From contig NZ_CP020695.1 in the NCBI RefSeq assembly GCF_003611275.1, forward strand, positions 1 through 64,000: 64,000 nucleotides of DNA, in the 5' to 3' direction. Made by a program: the position numbers and the translations under genes. Positions 24,519 through 34,259 of this stretch are shown here, one piece after another (position 1 is the stretch's first letter; the number at the start of each line of letters is the position of its first letter). This DNA comes from Sulfitobacter sp. D7. GTDB lineage: Bacteria > Pseudomonadota > Alphaproteobacteria > Rhodobacterales > Rhodobacteraceae. The notes beneath the pieces are model-generated. The model saw only the letters and a list, made by a program, of their open reading frames with translations. It was not told the origin of the DNA and ran no database searches.

Positions 24519-25232
24519 CTAGAGATCGAGCTCGATCTTGCGCACCCGGTCACGGAGCAGGGTTTTGGATACGGTCAGCAAATGCTGTTCCATCGCCGCG
24601 GCCGCACCGAGCGTATCGCGCCGGGCGATGGCGTCGTTCAGGGTCATGTGTTGTTCGCCAAGTATCTGCAATGTCTCAGGCGCGTGATAGGTGCGGCGGC
24701 GCGAGGTCCAAGCCACTTCGCGGCGCACCGCGCGGATGGATTCGTAGACCGTGAGGAACAGCGGGTTCCGGGCCATCTCGGCGATCTTGTAGTGGAACAT
24801 GTCATCCGCTGCCTCATAGGCGTCGGGATCACTGAGGTTCAGCGTGGCGCGCATCAACTGGTCCAGCCGCTCGATCTCTTGCGGGCGGGCGCGGTCTGCG
24901 GCGAGGGCGGCCAGCGCGGGCTCGACCTCAAGCCGGACTTCCATGACATCGCTTGGCGTGACCTGCCGGGCGAGGTGGCGCAGGCTGTCGGCATTGGTGG
25001 CGGGCGGCGGCGTGGCAAAGGTGCCTTGGCCGTGGCGGCGGTAGATCGTACCATCCTCTTGCAGCAGGCCAAGCGCCAGCCGCAGCCGCGCGCGGCTCAC
25101 GCCGAAATGCTCGGCCAATGCCCGTTCGGGCGGCATCCGCCCATCGTTCAGGATATCCCCTTGCCGGATCGCTCCGCGCAGCCGCTCGGCCAATTCATCT
25201 TCACTTGGGGCGGTCTGGGGGGGCTGAGTCAT
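24519..25232 (-). CDS. GntR family regulator, FadR subfamily (FCD domain)
   Basis: This 237-residue regulator has an N-terminal GntR winged helix (about residues 10-75, with LNDGRMPPERALAEHFGVSRARLRLALGLL). A C-terminal all-helical FCD ligand domain (about 90-225) contains the metal-binding type residues EVRLEVEP, DDMFHYKIAEMARN and EQHMTLNDAI. FCD regulators usually sense a small carboxylate and derepress nearby transport or catabolic genes. The start overlaps the TauE permease stop (ATGA), so it is translated as part of the long leftward operon, while it probably also acts on the operator at 24412-24431. Confidence 0.92.
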   Translation of the reverse strand: MTQPPQTAPSEDELAERLRGAIRQGDILNDGRMPPERALAEHFGVSRARLRLALGLLQEDGTIYRRHGQGTFATPPPATNADSLRHLARQVTPSDVMEVRLEVEPALAALAADRARPQEIERLDQLMRATLNLSDPDAYEAADDMFHYKIAEMARNPLFLTVYESIRAVRREVAWTSRRRTYHAPETLQILGEQHMTLNDAIARRDTLGAAAAMEQHLLTVSKTLLRDRVRKIELDL

Positions 25233-26071
25233 GAGTTGGAAAACGCTTCAAATAAATCAATGAACATACGCAATGACGTTACCATCAGGAAAATTCCAAA
25301 GGCAAACCGAAGCGCCCTTCGGGGGATGCTATGGGCCAATTTTACTCCGACATGGGCAAAGCTGCTGGTCAGCGGAATGATGATGGCCGCAGCGGCAAGG
25401 TTCACATAGCCAAGCGAGAAGGGCGGCAGCCCTTCGGCGCCGAGGCCCGTCAGCGCATAGACCACCGCGCCGGGCAGCCCGATGATAAAGCCGATTGCGG
25501 CAGAGGTGCCGACCGCGCGGCGGATGTCGTAGCCGAGAAAATTCAACAGCGGCACGCCAATGGTCCCGCCCCCGATGCCCATCATCGCCGACAGCCCGCC
25601 GGTGACAACACCCAGCACCGCCCAGATGGACTTGGCAAAGCCGCGCGGCGTGGGGTCGTCTTTGGTCTTGCGAAAGATCATGTCGAGCGCGACGAGCGCG
25701 GCTACGGTGGCAAAAACGCCGACAAGGATCAGCCCCGAGACATAGCCCCCCAAAAGCGCGCCGATGACAACGCCAACCAAAAGCGACGGCGCCCAGAGTT
25801 TCAGCAGGTCCATATCAATCGCGCCGCGTTTGAAGTGACCATAGCCAGAGGACAAAGAGGTAAAGACGATAGTCGCCAGCGAGGTGCCAACGGCCACCTG
25901 CATGGTAATCGCCGGGTCCATCCCCGCCGTCGACAGGGCAAGATAGAGCGCAGGCACAATCACAATACCGCCGCCAACACCCAGCAGACCCGCAAGGATA
26001 CCGCCAAAAATACCGGCGGTCACCGCAATGGCGAGGAGGGGCAGAAGCTGGCCAAAATCGAGCGCGTTCAT
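25229..26071 (-). CDS. TauE/SafE-type (TSUP) membrane permease
   Basis: This 280-residue protein has about eight membrane helices. Its two repeats carry the TSUP signatures GILAGLLGVGGGIVIVPALY near residue 25 and SAMMGIGGGTIGVPLLNFLGY near 160. Family members move sulfite, sulfoacetate or other organosulfur and small organic anions, usually outward. It is four bases from the DUF1028 gene and overlaps the GntR gene. In a unit with gamma-glutamyltransferase and peptide transport it may expel a sulfur-containing product, but this is speculation. Confidence 0.9.
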   Translation of the reverse strand: MNALDFGQLLPLLAIAVTAGIFGGILAGLLGVGGGIVIVPALYLALSTAGMDPAITMQVAVGTSLATIVFTSLSSGYGHFKRGAIDMDLLKLWAPSLLVGVVIGALLGGYVSGLILVGVFATVAALVALDMIFRKTKDDPTPRGFAKSIWAVLGVVTGGLSAMMGIGGGTIGVPLLNFLGYDIRRAVGTSAAIGFIIGLPGAVVYALTGLGAEGLPPFSLGYVNLAAAAIIIPLTSSFAHVGVKLAHSIPRRALRFAFGIFLMVTSLRMFIDLFEAFSNS

Positions 26072-26075
26072 CGGG

Positions 26076-26837
26076 TTAATCTTTCTTTGTCTCTACATCT
26101 GTCGCCAGTGACCGGCTGGCTTTGCCCGCTGCTTTGCGCGCCTCTTCGGCCCGCGCAATCGCGGCATCAATTGGTCCGCGGTCCGAGGTGCCCGAGAAAT
26201 TGTCGAGGCTCGGCATCGCTTCGGCCACATGGAGATAGCGCTCTCCTGCGACCTCAAGCAGCCGGTCAAGTTCGCCAAGCGGATCGCCGTGGTCGTCGAC
26301 CCGCAAGTCGAGATAGGCGTGGTCCTGCCCGCGGTGGATCACCAGCCCCGCCGCCTGACGCCCGCGTTTGTCGCCGCCCGCCTCTTCGCCCGCACGCATC
26401 GCGGCAAGCAGCCGTTCGGCCATCGGCAGATCGCTGCGGGCGGCATAGGTGTCGAACGTGGCCTCTACGACCTCTGGCCCGGTCAGCATATTGCCCGCAA
26501 CCGAATGAGTGCTGCCAACGCGGTGCCCGGCCCAATCGACACAGCCCGCACCGGTATGCGCGGCGAAATTCCCCTCGGCGTCGAGCATATGGCACTGGCG
26601 GATATCGCGGCCTGCGTCGCGCGCGGCGAATTCCTTCAGCAGTGCTTCGGCGGGGTCACCGCTTTCCAGCATGCGCCGGCCTTCGGTCCCCCAAAGCGGA
26701 TTGACGAAAGCCTGCGTCGCCACGGCGACACGGCGCCCGATGTAGGGCACGGCAGCCCCGCAGGCGAAAAAGCGGCTGGCCACGGCGATGCCGATTTCTT
26801 GGCTGTCGGGATCACGGGCGATGATGGAATAGGTCAT
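26076..26837 (-). CDS. DUF1028 family protein (Ntn-hydrolase-like fold)
   Basis: This 253-residue protein of the DUF1028 family has the highly conserved opening MTYSIIARDPDSQEIGIAVASRFFACG. It also has the later family segments ATQAFVNPLWGTEGRRMLESG and GNMLTGPEVVEA. The fold is related to Ntn hydrolases, but I do not know a proven activity. A Cys-Gly-Ala near residue 26 and repeated Asp/His-rich parts (RQCHMLDAEGNFAAHTG) suggest hydrolysis. It is four bases from the gamma-glutamyltransferase gene, another Ntn enzyme, so the two may act on related peptide or amide substrates imported by the upstream ABC transporter. Confidence 0.88.
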   Translation of the reverse strand: MTYSIIARDPDSQEIGIAVASRFFACGAAVPYIGRRVAVATQAFVNPLWGTEGRRMLESGDPAEALLKEFAARDAGRDIRQCHMLDAEGNFAAHTGAGCVDWAGHRVGSTHSVAGNMLTGPEVVEATFDTYAARSDLPMAERLLAAMRAGEEAGGDKRGRQAAGLVIHRGQDHAYLDLRVDDHGDPLGELDRLLEVAGERYLHVAEAMPSLDNFSGTSDRGPIDAAIARAEEARKAAGKASRSLATDVETKKD

Positions 26838-26840
26838 GGG

Positions 26841-28634
26841 TCAACGTCCTACGGCATAGGCCTGCATCAGGCGGGGGGTCGCGGCGGCCTGAAGGCTGCC
26901 ATCGGGATTGCGCAGCGCGGCGGTCATGCGCCCCACTGACCACGGCTCGGCCACGGTGACAATATGCCCCCGCGCGCGCAGCACGTCGATCACCGCAGCG
27001 CCGACATTGGGTTCGATCATCATCTCGCCGGGCAGGGCTTGGCGGGGAAAGAAGCTGCTTTGAAAATGCATGGTATGGAACAGCGGCGCGTCCATGCCTT
27101 CTTGGAGGTCGATCCCGTGATGCACGAAACGCAGGAACCAGATCAGCTGCCATTGGTCCTGCTGGTCGCCACCCGGCGTGCCAAAGACCAGTTGCCGCCC
27201 ATCTGCATGCTCGGCTAAAGAAGGGGTCAGCGTGGTGCGTGGCCGACGCCCGGGGGCAAGCGACGTGGGCAGGCCCCGCTCAAGCCAGAACATCTGCGCG
27301 CGCGAGTTCAGCGGAAAGCCCAAGCCTGGCACGACCGGATTGCTCTGCAACCATCCGCCCGAGGGCGTGGCCGAGACCATATTGCCCCAGCGGTCGATCA
27401 CATCAAGGTGCACGGTATCGCCGCGTTTTTCGGTCAGATGCGCCATCGTCGGTTCTTGCGGCGCGGCATTCTGAACGCCGAAATCACGGGCAGCGCGTTC
27501 GATATAACGCTCGGCCAAATGCTCCAACCCTGCGATCACGCCGGGGCGCTGCTCAAGGGACGCTTTGCCGTTCACCAGTTTCGCGCGCTCAGCGTTATAG
27601 GCGTCAGAGAGCAGTTCTTCCATCGGGATGATGCTCTGCTCGGGGTCGCCGTAATAGGCTTCGCGGTCGGCATAGGCGAGTTTCATCGCCTCGATCACCG
27701 TATGGGTAAAGGAGGCGCCCATCGGGTCCATCGCGGCCAGATCAAAATGTTTGAGGATTGCGAGGGCCTGCAAAAACACCGGCCCCTGCGACCAGGCGTG
27801 GGTCTTGTGCACCGTCCAGCCGTGATACTCATACGTGAGCGTGTCTTCGTAGCTGGCCTGCCATTTGGCCATGTCCTCGCGCGCCAGCAGGGCGCTGTTC
27901 TTTTGCTCTGACACGTCATGAACGCAGGCGTCTTCTAGATAGTCGAAAATTGCATCGGCCACGAACCCTTCGGACCAGATTTTCCGCGCGGCCTCGATCT
28001 GCGCGCTGCGGTCCTCTCCTGCGGCTTCGGCCTCGCGCAGAATCCGTTCATAGGTGGCGGCTAGATCGGGGTTTTTGAAGTTGGCATTGGGCTCTGGCGC
28101 TTCGCCGCCCGGCGTCCAGACGGCGGCGGAGCTGGGCCATTCGGCGGCGAAATATTCGGCCAACCCCTTGATGGTGTTCGACACGCGCGGCAGCACCGGA
28201 TGGCCATCGCGGGCATAGTCGATCGCGGGTTGCATCACCTCGCGCAGGCCCATGGTGCCATGATCGCGCAGCATCAGCATCCAGCCGTCAAAGGCACCGG
28301 GCACCACTGTCGACAAAAGCCCCGAGCCGGGGATCAGTTTCAGCCCGAGTTCCTCGAAATGCTCGAGCTTGGCGGCGGCGGGGCTGACCCCCTGGGCGCA
28401 GACGACCTTGGTCGCTTTCTTTTCCGCGTGGTGAAAGATGATCGGCAGATCGCCCGCCGGGCCGTTCAAATGCGGCTCGACCACCTGCAAGACAAAGCCC
28501 GCAGCGGCGGCGGCGTCAAAAGCATTGCCGCCTTTTTCGAGGATGCCAAAACCCACGGTCGAAGCGATCCAATGGGTCGAAGTGGTGACACCAAAGGAGC
28601 CGCGGATCTCGGGGCGGGTGGTAAAGGGGGTCAT
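26841..28634 (-). CDS. Gamma-glutamyltransferase family Ntn hydrolase (first copy)
   Basis: This 597-residue protein resembles gamma-glutamyltransferases that self-cleave into two chains. The likely nucleophile is the Thr of GDTVHLDVIDRWGN near residue 415, which would be the first residue of the small subunit. The glycine loop after it reads FGTPGGDQQ rather than the SGG form of classic enzymes. That loop is usual for a subfamily whose substrate is uncertain. No signal peptide is visible, so it is probably cytosolic. The gene is part of the ABC transporter-DUF1028 unit and lies 11 bases after the permease gene. A different copy is at 61016-62599. Confidence 0.88.
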   Translation of the reverse strand: MTPFTTRPEIRGSFGVTTSTHWIASTVGFGILEKGGNAFDAAAAAGFVLQVVEPHLNGPAGDLPIIFHHAEKKATKVVCAQGVSPAAAKLEHFEELGLKLIPGSGLLSTVVPGAFDGWMLMLRDHGTMGLREVMQPAIDYARDGHPVLPRVSNTIKGLAEYFAAEWPSSAAVWTPGGEAPEPNANFKNPDLAATYERILREAEAAGEDRSAQIEAARKIWSEGFVADAIFDYLEDACVHDVSEQKNSALLAREDMAKWQASYEDTLTYEYHGWTVHKTHAWSQGPVFLQALAILKHFDLAAMDPMGASFTHTVIEAMKLAYADREAYYGDPEQSIIPMEELLSDAYNAERAKLVNGKASLEQRPGVIAGLEHLAERYIERAARDFGVQNAAPQEPTMAHLTEKRGDTVHLDVIDRWGNMVSATPSGGWLQSNPVVPGLGFPLNSRAQMFWLERGLPTSLAPGRRPRTTLTPSLAEHADGRQLVFGTPGGDQQDQWQLIWFLRFVHHGIDLQEGMDAPLFHTMHFQSSFFPRQALPGEMMIEPNVGAAVIDVLRARGHIVTVAEPWSVGRMTAALRNPDGSLQAAATPRLMQAYAVGR

Positions 28635-28645
28635 GTCGTCTCCGG

Positions 28646-29545
28646 TCAGTGTTCGCGCGGGTCCAGCGCATCGCGCAGCCCGTCGCCGAGAAGGTTAAAG
28701 CCAAGCACGACCATGAAGATCGCAATGCCGGGCCAGAGCGCCATCCAAGGCGCTTGATTGAGGAAGTTTTTCGCCGTGTTCAGCATCGAGCCCCAGGAGG
28801 GCGCAGGGGGCTGCTGCCCGAGGCCAAGGAAGGACAGGGAGGCTTCGGCGATGATCGCAGTGGCGACGGTCAGCGTGGCTTGCACAAGCACGGGCGGCAG
28901 CACGTTGGGGAAAATATAGCGGCGCAGGATGCGTGGGGTCGACAGGCCAATGGCACGCGCGCTCTCGACGTAATCCTCGGCGGCGACGCTCAGCACCTGA
29001 CCGCGGGTCAGGCGGATGAAGATCGGCGTGGCAGAGATGCCGATGGCAATCATCGCGTTGGTCAGGCTTGGCCCGAGGAAAGCCGCCAGCGCGATGGCGA
29101 GGATCAGGAAGGGCGCGGCCAACAGCGCCTCGGTGCAGCGCGAAATGATCGCATCGGTCCAGCCGCCGAAATACCCGGCAATGATGCCCAGAGGGACGCC
29201 AAGCCCAAGCGCGATGGCGACTGAAACGACCCCCGCCAGCAAGGACGCCTGCGCCCCCCAGATCAGCCGGGACAGCACATCGCGGCCCAGCTCATCGGTG
29301 CCGAACCAATGCGCGGCAGAGGGCCCTTTGCGCACAGCACCCCAATCGGTGGCGGCAGGGTCGGGGATGGGCAGTAACGGGGCCAGCAAAGCGATGGCGC
29401 AGAAGAAAACCACCAGCACGCCGCCCAGCATGGCGCTGCGGTGGTGGCGGAATTTCTTCCAGACCCGGTTTTCCGGACGGGCAGAGAGGACCGGATCAGC
29501 GGCGCTTTCGGCGTCGATGGTGATGGGGGTGGCAGGTTGGGCCAT
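28646..29545 (-). CDS. Dipeptide-type ABC transporter permease (DppC-like)
   Basis: This 299-residue inner-membrane permease has a cytosolic N-terminal tail of about 35 residues, one helix and then the binding-protein-dependent permease core. The DppC/OppC N-terminal region with WFGTDELGRDVLSRLIWGAQASL near residue 80 and the EAA-type loop YVESARAIGLSTPRILRRYIFPN near 190 are characteristic. It overlaps the DppB-like gene by one base. The system may carry gamma-glutamyl peptides or glutathione, because a gamma-glutamyltransferase follows, but the true ligand is unknown. Confidence 0.93.
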   Translation of the reverse strand: MAQPATPITIDAESAADPVLSARPENRVWKKFRHHRSAMLGGVLVVFFCAIALLAPLLPIPDPAATDWGAVRKGPSAAHWFGTDELGRDVLSRLIWGAQASLLAGVVSVAIALGLGVPLGIIAGYFGGWTDAIISRCTEALLAAPFLILAIALAAFLGPSLTNAMIAIGISATPIFIRLTRGQVLSVAAEDYVESARAIGLSTPRILRRYIFPNVLPPVLVQATLTVATAIIAEASLSFLGLGQQPPAPSWGSMLNTAKNFLNQAPWMALWPGIAIFMVVLGFNLLGDGLRDALDPREH

Positions 29546-30489
29546 TATTGCTTCCTCAGGCGGGGGTTCAGCAGCACATAGGCGACATCGGCCAGCAGGT
29601 TCATAAAGATAAAGCCAACGGCGGTGACCAGCACGATCCCCTGCACCACGGCGTAATCCCGGTTGAACACCGCATCGACCACGAGCTTGCCAAAGCCGGG
29701 GATGGTGAAAATCTGTTCGGTCAGCACCGCGCCCGCGATAAGTTCACCAAACAAGAGCGCAGTCAGGGTAACGATGGGCGTCAGCGCATTGCGGAAGGCG
29801 TGTTTGAGGATAACCTTCCGCTCGACCAGACCCTTGGCGCGGGCGGTGCGGACGTAGTCACTGCTCAGCACGCTCAGCATGGCCGACCGCGTGTGGCGCA
29901 TCAGCGTGGCGGCGAGCGCTGTGCCCAGCACGAAGGCGGGCATGATCATCACGGTGATGGAGCGGATGGGGTCTTCGCTCAGGGGCACATAGCCCGAGGC
30001 GGGCAGCAGTTTCCATTTCACCGAGACCAGCAGGATCAGCATGATCCCCAGCCAGAAGTTCGGGATCGACAGGCCCGAGAGCGCCACCACATTGGCCACA
30101 TAATCGGTCACGGTGCCCTTCTTAACGGCCGAGAAGATCCCCGCAGGCACGCCGATCAGTAGGGCAAAGATCATCGCCATCGTCGCCAGTTGGATCGTGA
30201 CGGGCAGCTTTTCCCCGATCAGCTCAAGCACCGGCTGGTTGGTGCGCAGCGAAATGCCCAAGTCCCCCGTCAGCGCGTTGCCGATCCAAGTGAAATATTG
30301 CACCGGGATTGGGTCATTCAGGCGGTATTTCTCGCGCAGGAATTCCAGCACCTGCGGGTCGCGTTCTTCGCCGGCCATGGCCAGCACCGGATCGCCCGGC
30401 AGCAGCTTTTGCAAGGTGAAGACAAAGACCGAGATCAAGATGATCGTCGGGATCGCGATCACCAGACGGCGCAGGATGAAGGACAGCAT
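29545..30489 (-). CDS. Dipeptide-type ABC transporter permease (DppB-like)
   Basis: This 314-residue permease starts with MLSFILRRLVIAIPTIILIS, the typical first helix of DppB/OppB proteins. It contains the N-terminal peptide LLPGDPVLAMAGEERDP and the conserved EAA loop YVRTARAKGLVERKVILKHAFRNALTP near residue 205. It pairs with the downstream DppC-like protein to form the channel. The binding-protein gene lies 67 bases upstream. Confidence 0.93.
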   Translation of the reverse strand: MLSFILRRLVIAIPTIILISVFVFTLQKLLPGDPVLAMAGEERDPQVLEFLREKYRLNDPIPVQYFTWIGNALTGDLGISLRTNQPVLELIGEKLPVTIQLATMAMIFALLIGVPAGIFSAVKKGTVTDYVANVVALSGLSIPNFWLGIMLILLVSVKWKLLPASGYVPLSEDPIRSITVMIMPAFVLGTALAATLMRHTRSAMLSVLSSDYVRTARAKGLVERKVILKHAFRNALTPIVTLTALLFGELIAGAVLTEQIFTIPGFGKLVVDAVFNRDYAVVQGIVLVTAVGFIFMNLLADVAYVLLNPRLRKQ

Positions 30490-30556
30490 TTTGAAACGTC
30501 TCGCTCAGGGGAGGGGCACCGCCGGGACCGGCCCGGCGGTGCATATGGAGAAGGTT

Positions 30557-32071
30557 TTACCCTTCTTCTTTTTTCATACCTTCAAGGCGGATCATGCCAT
30601 CAGGATAGGGGGTGAAGCCGGAGATGTCGGAGTCCAGCGCCCAGATCCATGTCTGGTGATAGAGGTACACGATCGGCAGCTCTTCGTTCAGGATCGCACG
30701 GGCCGCGGTGTAGCTTTCGCGACGCACGTCTTGATCGTTGGATTTGCGCGCCTTGTTCAGCAGCTCATCCACTTCCGGGTTCGAGAACTTGGAATCGTTG
30801 ATGCCGCCATCGGAGGTCATGAACTGGTGGATGTTGCCATCGGGGTCCACACGGCCCGACCAGCCGATCTGGCTCGCCTGATAGTCACCCGCCGATTGGT
30901 CGGCCAGCAGCGTTGCGAATTCCTTGGAGGTGATCGAGATGTTGATCCCCGCCTCTGCCGCCATGGACTGTACGACCTGCATCAGTTGCAGCGGGATCGT
31001 GGTGTTGGGCACCTGCACCTCAAGATCGATCCCATCGGCAAAGCCTGCTTCGGCCAGCAGTTCCTTGGCCTTTTCTACGTCACGCTCAGGCACGGGGAAG
31101 TCGGTGCTGTACCAAGGCGAGTTCGGCGGGAAGGGCTGGTTGCCCGCGGCGAAGGCACCGTTGAAAACGACCTGATTGATTGCTTCGCGGTCGATCGCAT
31201 AGCTCAGCGCCTGACGCAGACGTTTGTCGTTGCCCCAAGGGTTGTCGCCCTTTTCGCCATTGGCGACATTGATGGTGATGCCTTGATAGCCCAGCGACAC
31301 GGCGCTTTCGACCTTGATGCCGTCGTCACCTTCGGCCTGCGCCAGATCGGTTGCGGCGAGGCGTTCAAGCATGTCGATGTCGCCCGATTGCAGGTTCGCC
31401 AGACGCACGGTGGTGTCAGGGATCGGCAGGTAGGTCACGCTGTCAAAGTGGTATTCGTCGGCGTTGTAGTAGTCGGCGAATTTCTCCAGCACGATCCGGT
31501 CTTGGGCCACACGCTCTTTGAACTGGTAGGGGCCCGAACAGACCGGGTTCAGGCCAAAGTCATCGCCCGCCGCTTCGGCAGCGGTGGGGGAAACCATCAT
31601 CCCCGCGCGGTCGGCGAACTGCGCCATCAGCGTGGCGTCGGCATCGGCAAGATCAAAGCGGATTTCATGGCTGCCCAGCACTTCGACGCCGGTGATGGAG
31701 GAAAGCTCGGACTTGCGGCGCGAGGTCTCAAGGTTCTGGCTGCGGTCGATGTTGGCGGCCACGGCCTCGGCGTCAAACGGTGTGCCGTCATGGAAAACCG
31801 CATCATCGCGCAGCATCATGGTCAGTTGCTTGCCATCCTCAGAAAAGGACCATTCGGTCGCCAGTTGGGGGATGATTTCCAGATCAGGCGTGATGTCCAC
31901 CAGCTTGTCGCAAAGCGAGGTATAGACGATCCGCCCCACAAAGGTGCGCGACTGGTCGGGGTCCAGCACATCGGCGTCAGATTGCAGCGCGATGCGCAGG
32001 TCTGCCGCCTGCGCGCCGAGGGTCGTGGCCCCCAGCAGCGCGGCGGCGAGGGTCATTTTGGTCAGTGTCAT
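30557..32071 (-). CDS. Periplasmic peptide/nickel-type solute-binding protein (SBP_bac_5)
   Basis: This 504-residue extracytoplasmic receptor has a short signal peptide (cleavage near GAQA-ADLR, about residue 22). The body has the SBP_bac_5 pattern: DPDQSRTFVGRIVYTSLCDKL, then WSFSEDGKQLTMMLRDDAVFHDG near residue 75 and RLRQALSYAIDREAI near 290. Family members bind di- and oligopeptides, glutathione, opines or nickel complexes. It is the third gene of the ABC unit after two ATPases, and the permeases follow. The specificity is unknown. Confidence 0.92.
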   Translation of the reverse strand: MTLTKMTLAAALLGATTLGAQAADLRIALQSDADVLDPDQSRTFVGRIVYTSLCDKLVDITPDLEIIPQLATEWSFSEDGKQLTMMLRDDAVFHDGTPFDAEAVAANIDRSQNLETSRRKSELSSITGVEVLGSHEIRFDLADADATLMAQFADRAGMMVSPTAAEAAGDDFGLNPVCSGPYQFKERVAQDRIVLEKFADYYNADEYHFDSVTYLPIPDTTVRLANLQSGDIDMLERLAATDLAQAEGDDGIKVESAVSLGYQGITINVANGEKGDNPWGNDKRLRQALSYAIDREAINQVVFNGAFAAGNQPFPPNSPWYSTDFPVPERDVEKAKELLAEAGFADGIDLEVQVPNTTIPLQLMQVVQSMAAEAGINISITSKEFATLLADQSAGDYQASQIGWSGRVDPDGNIHQFMTSDGGINDSKFSNPEVDELLNKARKSNDQDVRRESYTAARAILNEELPIVYLYHQTWIWALDSDISGFTPYPDGMIRLEGMKKEEG

Positions 32072-32112
32072 ATCGAACTCTCCTGTCGTTTCATTAAGTC
32101 TGTTTTAGCCTG

Positions 32113-33222
32113 TTATTCTTGGTCTTGGCGGGGGCGGAGCGTTGTCCGATCCCGCATGGCGTCTTGGTAAAGCGCAAAGCGTGCCGCCGCGCCGGGGGCA
32201 CGTTCGGGCGCATCGGCAAGGCCGAGGTCCGGCGTGGCGGCGGCGATCTCTTCGAAAAAGTGGCAGGCGGCGATATGACCGTCGCCTGCATCGGTTTCGC
32301 GTAAGGCAGGCGGCTCACTCGCGCAGCGTTCTTTGGCATAGGGGCAACGGGTGTGGAAACGGCAGCCCGAGGGCGGGTTGGCCGGGCTCGGCATCTCGCC
32401 CTCAAGCGCGGTTTGCGGTGTGCGTGCACCATGGGCGGCGACCGGAATGGCCGAGAGCAAAGCTCGGGTGTAGGGATGGCGCGGGTGGTTGTAGACCGTA
32501 TCGACATCACCCTGTTCGACGATCTGGCCCAGATACATCACCGCCACACGGTCGCTCATATGGCGGATCACAGCGAGGTCATGGGCGATGATCACCAGCG
32601 TGAGCCCCAACTCATCCCGCAGATCGCCCAGCAAGTTAATCACCTGCGCCTGCACCGACACATCAAGGGCCGAGACAGGCTCATCCCCGATCACCAGCTT
32701 CGGAGCGGAGGCCAGCGCGCGGGCAATCCCGATCCGTTGGCGCTGACCGCCCGAAAACTCATGCGGGTAGCGTTCGGCGTGCTCGGGGCGCAGGCCGACT
32801 TTAGCCAGCAGTTCCGCCACTTTGCCGCGCCGCTTAGAGGCGGACATTTTTGGGAAATGCGTCTCTAGGGGTTCGCCGACCAGCTTGCCGACGCTCATGC
32901 GCGGGTTCAGCGACGAAAAGGGATCCTGAAAGATGAACTGCATGTCCCGGCGCAGCGCGGTCAGGTCGCGCCCCGCAAGGCTGCGCACATCGCTGCCGTC
33001 AAACTGCACATCGCCCTCGGTCGGGGTCAGCAGCCGCATGAGCAGCCGCGCGAGGGTGGATTTGCCACAGCCGGATTCGCCGACGATGGCAAAGGTCTCT
33101 CCGCGGCGCACGTCGAAGGAGACGCCGTCGAGCGCCTTTACCGTGGCCCCTTTCGCCAAGCCGCCGCCCGAGGTTTTGAAATGTTTCTTTAGCCCGCGCG
33201 CGGTCAGGATCGTGTCGGTCAT
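32113..33222 (-). CDS. Dipeptide-type ABC transporter ATPase (DppF-like)
   Basis: This 369-residue ATPase has Walker [10 protein letters not shown] near residue 45, the signature FSGGQRQRIGIARAL near 155, Walker B LVIGDEPVSALDVS and an H-loop (IIAHDLAV). It has the C-terminal oligopeptide-transporter extension with a CRFHTRCPYA cysteine motif near 300 that can bind an iron-sulfur cluster. The ATG at 33222 ([11 protein letters not shown]) overlaps the stop of the DppD-like gene as ATGA and is preferred to a longer upstream start. It provides half of the ATP-hydrolysing pair of this importer. Confidence 0.93.
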   Translation of the reverse strand: MTDTILTARGLKKHFKTSGGGLAKGATVKALDGVSFDVRRGETFAIVGESGCGKSTLARLLMRLLTPTEGDVQFDGSDVRSLAGRDLTALRRDMQFIFQDPFSSLNPRMSVGKLVGEPLETHFPKMSASKRRGKVAELLAKVGLRPEHAERYPHEFSGGQRQRIGIARALASAPKLVIGDEPVSALDVSVQAQVINLLGDLRDELGLTLVIIAHDLAVIRHMSDRVAVMYLGQIVEQGDVDTVYNHPRHPYTRALLSAIPVAAHGARTPQTALEGEMPSPANPPSGCRFHTRCPYAKERCASEPPALRETDAGDGHIAACHFFEEIAAATPDLGLADAPERAPGAAARFALYQDAMRDRTTLRPRQDQE

Positions 33223-34259
33223 GCGCTCTGCTCCAGATGGGTCTCTAGCGGGGCGAAATGGCACGCGACGGCGTGGCCACCTTCCAGCGGCGCAAGCGGC
33301 GGTTCCTTGGCGCAGATGGGCTGGGCGAAAGGGCAGCGCGTGGCAAAACGGCAGCCTTCAGGCATGTTCTGCGTCGTGGGCACCATGCCCGGCACGGTGG
33401 CCAAACGCCCGCGCGGACCGCTCAACTGCGGGATCGAGGACATGAGGCCAATCGTGTAGGGGTGCTGCGGGTCGTTGAATATGCGCTCCGCCGGGCCGGT
33501 CTCAACAATCGTGCCCGCGTACATGACGGCCACGGTATCGGCGATTTCGGCCACGACGCCGAGGTCGTGGGTGATCATGATCGTGCCCATGTCAGTCTCG
33601 GCCTGAAGATCGCGGATCAGTTCTAAGATCTGCGCCTGAATCGTCACATCGAGCGCGGTGGTCGGCTCGTCTGCGATTAGCAGCGCGGGGTCGTTCACCA
33701 GCGCCATTGCGATCATCACCCGCTGGCGCATCCCACCCGACAGCTGGTGCGGATAATCCCGCATCCGCTTTTCCGCCGCCGGAATGCCGACCCGCTTGAG
33801 GATCGCCAGCGCCTTATCCTCGGCCTCGGACTTGCTGGCGTTGCTATGGGCAAGCACGGCTTCGGTGATCTGGTCGCCAATGCGGAACGCGGGGTTGAGC
33901 GAGGTCATCGGCTCTTGGAAGATCATGGTCATCCGACTGCCGCGCAATTTGCGCATGGCGGTGTGATCGGCAAGGTCGAGCTTTTGCCCCTCGAAAACCA
34001 TCTCGCCCGATCTGATCGTCGCAGCGCCTTCGGGCAGCAGCCCCATCATCGCCAAAGAGGTCACGCTTTTGCCGCATCCACTTTCCCCGACAACGCAGAG
34101 CGTCTTGCCCGGTTGGACCGCGAAGTTCACATGGTTAATCTGGTCGCTCGGCGCACCGCGAAAGCGCAGGCTGAAGTCGCGCACTTCGAGCAAAACCTTG
34201 TCTGGGTCGGTGTTGAGGCCGATGTCAGGGCTGGGCAATGGACCGCTTTCTTGAACCAA
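33219..34259 (-). CDS. Dipeptide-type ABC transporter ATPase (DppD-like)
   Basis: This 346-residue ATPase is the first gene of the leftward ABC unit. It has Walker [16 protein letters not shown] near residue 55, signature [15 protein letters not shown] near 160, Walker [15 protein letters not shown], and the C-terminal [14 protein letters not shown] motif near 305. No ATG precedes the conserved region. The longest form begins with TTG at 34259, only a few bases after the predicted transcription start, and another TTG lies at residue 8. The true start is therefore uncertain and the mRNA may have almost no leader. Confidence 0.9.
   Translation of the reverse strand: MVQESGPLPSPDIGLNTDPDKVLLEVRDFSLRFRGAPSDQINHVNFAVQPGKTLCVVGESGCGKSVTSLAMMGLLPEGAATIRSGEMVFEGQKLDLADHTAMRKLRGSRMTMIFQEPMTSLNPAFRIGDQITEAVLAHSNASKSEAEDKALAILKRVGIPAAEKRMRDYPHQLSGGMRQRVMIAMALVNDPALLIADEPTTALDVTIQAQILELIRDLQAETDMGTIMITHDLGVVAEIADTVAVMYAGTIVETGPAERIFNDPQHPYTIGLMSSIPQLSGPRGRLATVPGMVPTTQNMPEGCRFATRCPFAQPICAKEPPLAPLEGGHAVACHFAPLETHLEQSA

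Noticed and set aside
30113..32170. A 685-codon plus-strand frame over the solute-binding protein
   Set aside because: Shadow of the binding-protein gene, whose signal peptide and family motifs are clear on the other strand.
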